A DNA stretch of 64,000 bases from Flavobacterium sp. N2820 (lineage in GTDB: Bacteria > Bacteroidota > Bacteroidia > Flavobacteriales > Flavobacteriaceae): the NCBI RefSeq assembly GCF_025947285.1, contig NZ_CP110008.1, forward strand, positions 2,495,001 to 2,559,000. Reading direction: 5' to 3'. Positions 54,054 to 61,449 of this stretch are shown here, piece by piece. The notes beneath the pieces were generated by a model. That model ran no database searches, was not told where the DNA came from, and was given only the letters and a program-made list of their open reading frames with translations. Positions within the stretch are counted from its first letter, which is position 1; the number at the start of each line of letters is the position of its first letter. Both the position numbers and the translations under genes were made by a program.

Positions 54054-55835
54054 CTAAATCGTAGTATCACCTCGCAACGTTCGATATTGCTTTCTACTTT
54101 CTGTATAATATAAGCTATCTGGATGTTCTAAAACTATTTTTTCGAATAAAGCCTTTGCTTTTTCATTGTCCAAAAGATATTTTCTATAAATTTCGGCCGA
54201 AAAGAATAAGGCTTCATCAATATAAATTCCTTCTTTATGATTATCTAAAATATTTTGATAATAGCTTAATGCTTTTAAATAATCTTTCTTTTGATAATAG
54301 ATATCAGCTATTTTTAATAAGGTTTCGTCTTCAATACTTTCACCTTTGTGTTTTTCTAAAATGGTTAAAAATGATTGAAGCGCTTCTTCGTTTTTCTTTT
54401 GGTACAATTGTAAATCTGCTTTTGCGTAAGCTTGTAATGCCACGCGTAAACTGTCTTCAACAGAGTTGTCTTGAATAAGTAAAAACAGTTCAACTGCATC
54501 ATTTGCAATTAGTAAACTTGATGATTGTTTGAGGTTTTTTACTTGCTGTAAAGTCCAATCAAAATCTTTTTTATAGAAGTTGGCATTGGCTAATTTCATG
54601 CTGGCTTCGTGTGCTAAAACATCATTTTTAAGGTTGTCTTCCACTTGTGCATAGTATAAAATGGCTTGATTGAATTTTTCGTCATAGACCATAATATCAG
54701 CCAATTCCATTTTTACTTTTGATTGATCTCGCAGGTTTAATGGTAATTTTAACGCGTTTTGCAGCAATTGTTTTCCTAGTTCGGGCTGATTCAAATAAAA
54801 AGCTTCAAAATGAGCGGTCAACAATTGTAAGTCTAATGAATACGGACTAATTCCATATTTTTTTAGTAAATCTTGCAGTTTTAAATCGATTGCAGCATAT
54901 TCTTTTTGCAAAGCCGATTCAATTTCCATAGAGATTAAAAAATGGTGCGCTTGCATTTGTAACTCCAAATCTTGTGTGTTTTCTAAAACGAATGTTAGAA
55001 TTGTAGTTGCATCTTCGTTTTGTTTTTCTTCGATAGCCAATCGAGCAAGCGTTACAATGTTGTAAAAACTTTCGGGATTTCGTTTGTAAACTGCTTTTTC
55101 TTGAACAAAAGCTTTGCCGTATTCTTTTTGCTGCACAAACAACCAACTTAACGATTGATTCCAATACACATCTTGCGATTTTTGTGTTTTTAAAAGCAAA
55201 CTTTTCTTGATGGCATCAGCAAAAGTGCCTTCAGTGTCGTCTAGCAAATATCGACTTAATTGATTTTGAACTAATGCAGTATTTTCTTGATTTTTGTAAC
55301 CATAATCGAGTAATTTTTCTAGCATTAAATCTAAATTTCCTAATTGTCCTTGCAGTAAAGCTGTTTGGTAATCAAAATTAAGATTTGGGTTGGCTTGTTG
55401 TGCGGTTTCATATGTTTTTATTGCCCAATCTAACAAGACTTTCTTTTCAAAGAAATTCGCCACTTGATAGGCATGATTGGCTTGTTTTTCAACTTCTAAA
55501 AGCGCTAAATTATATTGTTTTTTAGCTTCGATTTCATTTTTTTGTAGTTGATAATTGTAGCCAAGTTCTACTAAAAGTATAGGTTGATTGTATTTTTCTT
55601 TTCTTTTTAAAATAACCTCTTCGGCTTTGTCATATTGTTTCAATTGCTGACGGCATTCGATTACTTTTTGAAAAAAGAAATAATTGGAAGGTTGTTTTTG
55701 TAAATTTTCTTCAAAAATAGTTAATGCTTTTTCAAATTCGCCATCGTCAAAATATTGTAGCGCCAATTGTTCATTTTGTGCCGAAACCCAAAACGAAGTC
55801 AAAAAGAAAATAAAAAAAGCAATTTTTTGTAACAT
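54054..55835 (-). CDS. Exported TPR-repeat protein
   Basis: This 593-residue protein has a signal peptide (MLQKIAFFIFFLTSFWVSAQ) and tetratricopeptide repeats across almost its whole length (ALQYFDDGEFEKALTIFEEN to KALFEKIVLEHPDSLYYTES). It is a periplasmic scaffold; partners are unknown. It ends 58 bases before DUF4286 and has a nested hairpin upstream that may end serS transcription. Confidence 0.88.
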   Translation of the reverse strand: MLQKIAFFIFFLTSFWVSAQNEQLALQYFDDGEFEKALTIFEENLQKQPSNYFFFQKVIECRQQLKQYDKAEEVILKRKEKYNQPILLVELGYNYQLQKNEIEAKKQYNLALLEVEKQANHAYQVANFFEKKVLLDWAIKTYETAQQANPNLNFDYQTALLQGQLGNLDLMLEKLLDYGYKNQENTALVQNQLSRYLLDDTEGTFADAIKKSLLLKTQKSQDVYWNQSLSWLFVQQKEYGKAFVQEKAVYKRNPESFYNIVTLARLAIEEKQNEDATTILTFVLENTQDLELQMQAHHFLISMEIESALQKEYAAIDLKLQDLLKKYGISPYSLDLQLLTAHFEAFYLNQPELGKQLLQNALKLPLNLRDQSKVKMELADIMVYDEKFNQAILYYAQVEDNLKNDVLAHEASMKLANANFYKKDFDWTLQQVKNLKQSSSLLIANDAVELFLLIQDNSVEDSLRVALQAYAKADLQLYQKKNEEALQSFLTILEKHKGESIEDETLLKIADIYYQKKDYLKALSYYQNILDNHKEGIYIDEALFFSAEIYRKYLLDNEKAKALFEKIVLEHPDSLYYTESRKQYRTLRGDTTI

Positions 55836-55845
55836 AAATAAAATA

Positions 55846-55893
55846 AATAATGTACTAAAGTAACACTTTTTAGTGTCAAATTAGTACATTATT
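55846..55893 (-). terminator. Nested hairpin between serS and the TPR gene
   Basis: The outer perfect 13-bp stem is AATAATGTACTAA (55846-55858) with TTAGTACATTATT (55881-55893). The inner stem is ACACT/AGTGT (55863-55867, 55872-55876) with a TTTT loop. On the minus strand a T-rich run follows, fitting termination of serS. Confidence 0.75.
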
Positions 55894-55909
55894 TTATAAA
55901 GATTAACGT

Positions 55910-57181
55910 TTAATTGATAATATCAAATCCTGTGTATTTTCTTAAAACTTCAGGAACTACTATACCTTCAGGTGTTTGATAGTTTTCTAAAATTCCAGCT
56001 AATACTCTAGGTAAAGCTAATGAGCTTCCATTCAACGTGTGTGCCAATTGGTTTTTACCTTCTTTATCTTTGAAACGTAATTTTAAACGATTTGCTTGGA
56101 ACGTTTCAAAGTTAGATACCGAACTAATTTCTAACCAGCGTTCTTGTGCAGTTGAATACACTTCAAAGTCATAGGTTAAAGCCGAAGCAAAACTCATATC
56201 GCCACCACATAATCTTAGAATTCTATAGGGTAATTTTAATTCTTGTAAAATTTCTTTCACGTGTTCTACCATTCCGTCTAATGCTTTGTATGAATTATCT
56301 GGATGTTCAATACGAACGATTTCTACTTTGTCAAATTGGTGTAAACGATTTAGTCCACGAACGTGTGCGCCATATGAACCTGCTTCACGTCGGAAACAAG
56401 GTGTGTATCCTGTACAAAGAACTGGTAAGTCATTTTCGTTTAATAAAACATCTCTAAAAATATTGGTTACTGGAACTTCAGCTGTTGGAATTAAATACAA
56501 ATCATCAACGCCAACGTGATACATTTGTCCTTCTTTGTCTGGTAATTGTCCTGTTCCAAAGCCAGAAGCTTCATTTACCATGTGAGGAACTTGGTATTCT
56601 AAATAACCCGCATCGGTATTTTTATCTAAGAAATAAGTGATTAACGCACGTTGCAATTTGGCACATTTTCCTTTGTAAACAGGGAAACCAGCGCCTGTAA
56701 TTTTTACGCCCAATTCAAAATCAATTAAATCGTATTTTTTTGCTAATTCCCAGTGAGGTAAAGCACCTTCGTGTAATTTAGGGATTTCACCTTCTTGAAA
56801 AACGTTTAGGTTTTCCTCAGGAGTTTTTCCTTCCGGAACGATGTCTGCTGGTAAATTGGGTAATTTGTATAATTCTTCTTGTAATTTTGAGGCAAAACTA
56901 TTCAATACTTCAGTAAGCTCTTTGTCTTTATCACGAAGTTGAACTGATTTTTCTTTTAAGATTTCAGCTTTTGCTTTTTCACCATTTTTCATTAAATCAC
57001 CAATATCTTTGGATAGCTTATTCGATTCAGATTTAATAGTGTCTAGTTCTGCTTGAGTTGCTCTTCTTTTTTCGTCTAATGCAATTACATCTTCAATCGC
57101 ATTTTTAGCATCTAAGTTTTTCTTAGCCAATCGTTTTACTACTTCATCTTTGTTTTCTCTAATGTACGCTATCTGTAACAT
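55910..57181 (-). CDS. serS: Seryl-tRNA synthetase
   Basis: This 423-residue class II synthetase has an N-terminal long coiled-coil arm (residues about 30-100) that grips the tRNA long arm, motif 2 in CFRREAGSYGAHVRGLNRLH and motif 3 in LNGSSLALPRVLAGILENYQ. It charges tRNA-Ser. TAAATTTG on the minus strand (57204-57211) fits a -7 element 22 bases upstream. Confidence 0.97.
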   Translation of the reverse strand: MLQIAYIRENKDEVVKRLAKKNLDAKNAIEDVIALDEKRRATQAELDTIKSESNKLSKDIGDLMKNGEKAKAEILKEKSVQLRDKDKELTEVLNSFASKLQEELYKLPNLPADIVPEGKTPEENLNVFQEGEIPKLHEGALPHWELAKKYDLIDFELGVKITGAGFPVYKGKCAKLQRALITYFLDKNTDAGYLEYQVPHMVNEASGFGTGQLPDKEGQMYHVGVDDLYLIPTAEVPVTNIFRDVLLNENDLPVLCTGYTPCFRREAGSYGAHVRGLNRLHQFDKVEIVRIEHPDNSYKALDGMVEHVKEILQELKLPYRILRLCGGDMSFASALTYDFEVYSTAQERWLEISSVSNFETFQANRLKLRFKDKEGKNQLAHTLNGSSLALPRVLAGILENYQTPEGIVVPEVLRKYTGFDIIN

Positions 57182-57288
57182 AATATATAGGATTTTAAGG
57201 TTGCAAATTTAAGAAATTGGATTTAGAAAATCTATAAAAAAACGAAATGCTATTAGGTTTACGTATATATATGAAATTCAGTGATAAA

Positions 57289-57322
57289 TTGCTTAAAAAT
57301 TAAACATTTTGTACTATATTCG
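57289..57322 (+). promoter_or_regulatory. Probable promoter of the M1 aminopeptidase gene
   Basis: TTG (57289-57291), 23 bases, then TATATTCG (57315-57322), one mismatch from TAnnTTTG. It lies 85 bases ahead of the start codon in the 226-base divergent gap. Confidence 0.4.
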
Positions 57323-57407
57323 CTAAATTTTTATTTAAAAACAAATTTATTGTTACCAAGAAATAATTTTTCTTTTAACAAAAGTATGCCCAGAATTTAA
57401 AACCTAC

Positions 57408-59339
57408 ATGAAAATGAAAAAAATTACTTTTTGTCTAATTCTTATTTCAGGAATTTTTGGTTTTGCCCAAACCGAAGAGATTGATTTTGAACAAATGGTT
57501 GAAGCTGAAATGAAATCGGCTTCCTCTTTACAAGCCTTTGCTGTAAATCCAAATACTTTGAATTATGACTTAACTTATCATGAATTGCGTTTTACAGTTA
57601 ATCCGGCAGTTGATTTTATTTCGGGTCAAGTAACTTCTACTTTTACGGCATTATCTCCAATGAATTCTGTTGTTTTTGATTTAACAAACGAATTGACGGT
57701 GAGTACTGTAACATTAGGAGGAAGCCCATTAACTTTTGTACAAAATACATCAAATGAATTGGTAATAACGTTACCATCATTATTAAACGTTGGTAATTCA
57801 GCCACAGTTGTAATTAACTATTCAGGTGTTCCATCAGATGCTGAAGCTGCATTTACACAAACAACTCATAGTGGGACTCCAGTAATTTTTACACTTTCAG
57901 AGCCTTTTGGAGCTAGAGATTGGTGGCCATGCAAACAAGATTTAAATGATAAAATTGATAGTGTTGATATTTATATAACATGTCCTGATGCTTATATTGG
58001 TGTATCAAATGGTTTGTTACAAAGTTCAACAACTTCTAGTGGAAATGTAACAAGACATTTTCATCACAATTATCCTATTCCGGCTTATTTAATTTCATTA
58101 AATGTGACTAATTATGCTACCTATAATATTCAGGCTGGTTTAGGTACTGTTGCGAGTCCATTTTTTCCAATAAACAATTATTTATATCCAGAAAGCAATA
58201 CTGTAACGGTTCAAAATGCAATTAATCAAACAGTGCCAATAATGAATGTGTTTGAAGAAAAATTTGGACCATATCCATACAGAAGCGAGCAATATGGCCA
58301 TGTTCAATTTAGTTGGGGTGGAGGAATGGAGCACACTACCATGTCGTCAATGGGAGGGTGGAGCAGAAGTTTAATCGCACATGAATTAGGCCACCAATGG
58401 TTTGGAAATAAAGTTACCTGCGGAACTTGGAAAGATATCTGGTTGAATGAAGGCTTAACAGAATATACAGCTGGAATTGTAGTTGAAGAGTTAGATGGAG
58501 ATGCAGCATTTGTTTCATGGAAAACGGGAAAAATTAATAATATTACATCACAAACAGGTGGTGCAGTTTATTTAACCGATACCGAAGCTGAGGATGTAAA
58601 TAGAATTTTTAGTTCAAGATTATCTTATAACAAAGGGTCTATGGTGACACATATGTTGCGCTGGGTTATGGGTGATGCGAATTTTTTTCAAGCACTTCAA
58701 AATTATTTGAACGCTCCTAATTTAGCGTTTGGGTATGCTGTTACTACAGATCTAAAATCGCAATTAGAAGCTGTGCACGGAAGTAGTTTAACAGAATTTT
58801 TTAACGACTGGGTTTACCTGCAAGGCTATCCAACTTATACGGTTAATGCACAAAATTGGGGAGCAGGTCAAGCAAAAATTACTGTGAACCAATCACAGTC
58901 AAATGCAAGTGTTTCTTTTTTTGAAATGCCTTTAGAAATCAGATTATCTGGTGCTGGTGGATTAACGCATGACGTGGTGGTAAATCATACTTCAAACGGA
59001 CAAGAATTTATAGTTCCGGTTCCTTTTGTAGTTACTGGAGTGACTTTTGATCCGAACAAACATATTATTTCAAAAAATAATGTGGCTACTTTGGCAAACG
59101 AGTCTTTCAATTTAGAGCAAACCATTACGATTTACCCAAATCCAGCAAATGATGTTTTGCATATTATGATGCCAACAACGATTCAATTAGAAAAAGTTGA
59201 AATTTATAATACGTTAGGGCAATTAGTAGATACAAAAGAAGCTAATGATTTTTCTGTAGCCGAATTATCTGCAGGATTGCATCTGATTAAAATCACTACT
59301 TCGGAAGGTGTAATTCATAAAAATTTTATAAAAAAATAG
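57408..59339 (+). CDS. M1 family aminopeptidase with T9SS sorting domain
   Basis: This 643-residue protein has a signal peptide (KITFCLILISGIFGFAQ), an N-terminal M1 saddle domain, and a zinc site HELGHQWFG (His325, His329) with the downstream Glu in WLNEGLTEY. The GAMEN exopeptidase loop reads WGGGMEHTTM. The final 75 residues are a T9SS domain (ITIYPNPANDVLHIMM, IYNTLGQLV, LSAGLHLIKI). It removes N-terminal amino acids outside the cell. ATGs at 57408 and 57414 are both possible. A GAAA-loop hairpin follows. Confidence 0.93.
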   Translation: MKMKKITFCLILISGIFGFAQTEEIDFEQMVEAEMKSASSLQAFAVNPNTLNYDLTYHELRFTVNPAVDFISGQVTSTFTALSPMNSVVFDLTNELTVSTVTLGGSPLTFVQNTSNELVITLPSLLNVGNSATVVINYSGVPSDAEAAFTQTTHSGTPVIFTLSEPFGARDWWPCKQDLNDKIDSVDIYITCPDAYIGVSNGLLQSSTTSSGNVTRHFHHNYPIPAYLISLNVTNYATYNIQAGLGTVASPFFPINNYLYPESNTVTVQNAINQTVPIMNVFEEKFGPYPYRSEQYGHVQFSWGGGMEHTTMSSMGGWSRSLIAHELGHQWFGNKVTCGTWKDIWLNEGLTEYTAGIVVEELDGDAAFVSWKTGKINNITSQTGGAVYLTDTEAEDVNRIFSSRLSYNKGSMVTHMLRWVMGDANFFQALQNYLNAPNLAFGYAVTTDLKSQLEAVHGSSLTEFFNDWVYLQGYPTYTVNAQNWGAGQAKITVNQSQSNASVSFFEMPLEIRLSGAGGLTHDVVVNHTSNGQEFIVPVPFVVTGVTFDPNKHIISKNNVATLANESFNLEQTITIYPNPANDVLHIMMPTTIQLEKVEIYNTLGQLVDTKEANDFSVAELSAGLHLIKITTSEGVIHKNFIKK

Positions 59340-59361
59340 TTCAACTATAAAAATATGATGT

Positions 59362-59385
59362 AAAGTAAGGTGAAAACCTTACTTT
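59362..59385 (+). terminator. GAAA-tetraloop hairpin after the M1 gene, overlapping a -7-like element
   Basis: AAAGTAAGGT/ACCTTACTTT is a perfect 10-bp stem with loop GAAA; only four Ts follow. TACTTTTG (59380-59387), a TAnnTTTG match, lies in the 3' arm, so the same bases could serve as the rseP -7 element. No TTG lies at suitable spacing. Confidence 0.6.
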
Positions 59386-59409
59386 TGTCGTTTAAATAAA
59401 TGCATTAAA

Positions 59410-60993
59410 ATGATTCAAGTAGCTCAAATATTATTCATATTATCCGTTTTAGTAATTCTTCACGAATTTGGTCACTACATTACAGCCAAGATGTTTAAGG
59501 TACGTGTAGAGAAATTTTATTTGTTTATGGATGCTGGGTTTTCTTTAGTAAAAAAGAAAATCGGTGAAACTGAATGGGGAATTGGTTGGTTGCCATTAGG
59601 AGGTTATGTAAAACTTTCTGGAATGATTGATGAAAGTATGGATACTGAACAAATGAACGCAGAAGCTCAACCTTGGGAATTCCGTTCAAAACCAGCCTGG
59701 CAGCGTTTAATTATTATGTTAGGTGGAATCATTGTGAATGTAATTTTGGCTTGGTTGATTTTTACAATTATGTATTCAACTGTTGGGCAAAAATTCATTT
59801 CAACAGCAAAAATTCAAGAAAACGGATTGGCTTTTGGCGAAGTAGGTCAGAAAGCAGGTTTTAGAAATGGAGATAAAATTCTTTCAGTAGACGGAAAACA
59901 CCAACCTAGTTTTAACCGAATGACATTAGATGTTTTATTAGGCGATAAAGTTGAGGTAGAACGTAATGGCGATAAAGTTGATGTGATTTTAACCGACGAA
60001 ATGAAGGGTGAAATTATAAGTAAAGAAGGGAAAGGATTTATAGCTGCAAGAAGAACCATTTCTGATGCTTTTATTGATTCTGTTGGGGTTAATTCTGTTT
60101 TTAAAAGATTTGATGAGTTTGTTGGAATTGGTAACAAAAAGTTTCAGTATTTCGATCAGTTTACCGATGAGTTGAAAAACAATAAAAATAAATCTGTTGA
60201 TGTAATAGTAAAAAGAGAAAACAAAGAATTAATAGTTTCTGTAAAGGTTGATAGTGAAGGGAAAATAGGGTTAAATAGTTCTTTTTTTATTGCTCCAAAC
60301 TATCAATTTAAAAATGCTGCTGTAAATCAAATTGAAGAAAACTCTGCAGCTGAAAAAGCTGGAATTGAATTTGGGGACATTATAAAAAGTGTAAATAATT
60401 TACCAATAAATAATGTAAAAGACTTTAAACAATTTGTAAGCACTAGAAAAGGCGAAAAAGTTAGCATTGAAATAATTAGAGAAGATGCTACAAAGACTAT
60501 TACTGCTATGGTTTCCAAAAAAGGCACCTTAGGAATAGGTTTTAATGATAAAACGGCTGAGGTAATGTATACTAAGGTTAATGATTTGACAATAAGTCAA
60601 GCAGTTCCTGCAGCAGTAAAAGAATCTTGGGCATTATTAGTTTACAACGTGAAACAATTCAAACTAATTTTACGTCCAAAAACAGAAGCTTATAAGCATG
60701 TTCAAAGTCCTATTGGAATTGCACGTCGTTTACCAGATACTTGGGATTGGGAATTTATTTGGAATTTTACAGCATTATTCTCAATCGGATTGGCTTTTAT
60801 GAACTTGTTGCCAATCCCTGGATTAGATGGTGGACATGCATTATTTACAATCGTTGAAATGATTACAGGTAAAAAATTATCAGACAAAGCAGCTGGTTAT
60901 GTTCAAACCTTTGGAATGATTATCTTGTTGACACTAATGGCATTAACTTTCGGAAAAGATATTTACCAATTGGTAGTAGATAAAGTTTTATAA
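59410..60993 (+). CDS. rseP: RseP family site-2 intramembrane metalloprotease
   Basis: This 527-residue protein has the zinc motif HEFGH (residues 18-22) in the first membrane helix, two PDZ domains in the middle (about residues 125-200 and 285-385; NGDKILSVDGKH, FGDIIKSVNNLPI), and LLPIPGLDGGHALF in a late helix providing the LDG motif. It cuts membrane-spanning anti-sigma factors, releasing sigma factors for envelope stress. Two PDZ domains is the E. coli RseP arrangement. Tandem tRNA-Asn genes follow. Confidence 0.95.
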   Translation: MIQVAQILFILSVLVILHEFGHYITAKMFKVRVEKFYLFMDAGFSLVKKKIGETEWGIGWLPLGGYVKLSGMIDESMDTEQMNAEAQPWEFRSKPAWQRLIIMLGGIIVNVILAWLIFTIMYSTVGQKFISTAKIQENGLAFGEVGQKAGFRNGDKILSVDGKHQPSFNRMTLDVLLGDKVEVERNGDKVDVILTDEMKGEIISKEGKGFIAARRTISDAFIDSVGVNSVFKRFDEFVGIGNKKFQYFDQFTDELKNNKNKSVDVIVKRENKELIVSVKVDSEGKIGLNSSFFIAPNYQFKNAAVNQIEENSAAEKAGIEFGDIIKSVNNLPINNVKDFKQFVSTRKGEKVSIEIIREDATKTITAMVSKKGTLGIGFNDKTAEVMYTKVNDLTISQAVPAAVKESWALLVYNVKQFKLILRPKTEAYKHVQSPIGIARRLPDTWDWEFIWNFTALFSIGLAFMNLLPIPGLDGGHALFTIVEMITGKKLSDKAAGYVQTFGMIILLTLMALTFGKDIYQLVVDKVL

Positions 60994-61011
60994 TTTTTTC
61001 AACAAAATAAT

Positions 61012-61041
61012 TTGCGATAACAAAAAATCAGTTTATATTTG
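61012..61041 (+). promoter_or_regulatory. Promoter of the tRNA-Asn pair
   Basis: TTG (61012-61014), 19 bases, then TATATTTG (61034-61041) followed by C matches the optimal Bacteroidota promoter. It ends 24 bases before the first tRNA. Confidence 0.85.
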
Positions 61042-61065
61042 CACTCGCTTAAAAGATATACAACT

Positions 61066-61139
61066 TCCTCCTTAGCTCAGTTGGTTAGAGCATCTGACTG
61101 TTAATCAGAGGGTCCTTGGTTCGAGCCCAAGAGGGGGAG
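61066..61139 (+). tRNA. tRNA-Asn (GTT), copy 1
   Basis: This 74-base cloverleaf has acceptor TCCTCCT/AGGGGGA (one G-T pair), D arm AGCTCAGTTGGTTAGAGC, anticodon loop CTGTTAATC with anticodon GTT, T arm CTTGGTTCGAGCCCAAG and discriminator G. The CCA end is not encoded. Its sequence is identical to copy 2. Confidence 0.97.
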
Positions 61140-61176
61140 CAAACTTTTAAGCAACAATATAAACCTTTGAGGTGAT

Positions 61177-61250
61177 TCCTCCTTAGCTCAGTTGGTTAGA
61201 GCATCTGACTGTTAATCAGAGGGTCCTTGGTTCGAGCCCAAGAGGGGGAG
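61177..61250 (+). tRNA. tRNA-Asn (GTT), copy 2
   Basis: Identical to copy 1 over all 74 bases, starting 111 bases downstream, with the same 3' CAAA flank. The 37-base spacer contains no promoter, so both are cut from one transcript. A terminator follows directly. Confidence 0.97.
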
Positions 61251-61251
61251 C

Positions 61252-61283
61252 AAAAAGAGCAATACGAAAGTGTTGCTCTTTTT
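61252..61283 (+). terminator. Intrinsic terminator of the tRNA-Asn pair
   Basis: AAAAAGAGCAATAC/GTGTTGCTCTTTTT forms a 14-bp stem (one G-T pair) with loop GAAA and a T-run, starting 1 base after copy 2. Confidence 0.93.
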
Positions 61284-61449
61284 TTGTGTTATCAAAATGA
61301 AAATGAATCATTTCTTCAACATCATTAAAATATTACGGCTTAACTTTTAGCAAATAATAGCCTATAATGATTTAATAGTTTCTTATTTTTTAATTCATTA
61401 AGTTATAACGTTTAGAGTTCAATTTTGTGCAACATTAAACTACACAAAA

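Noticed and set aside
54155..54478. 107-codon open frame opposite the TPR gene
   Set aside because: Shadow of the repeat-rich TPR gene; composition mirrors the opposite strand.
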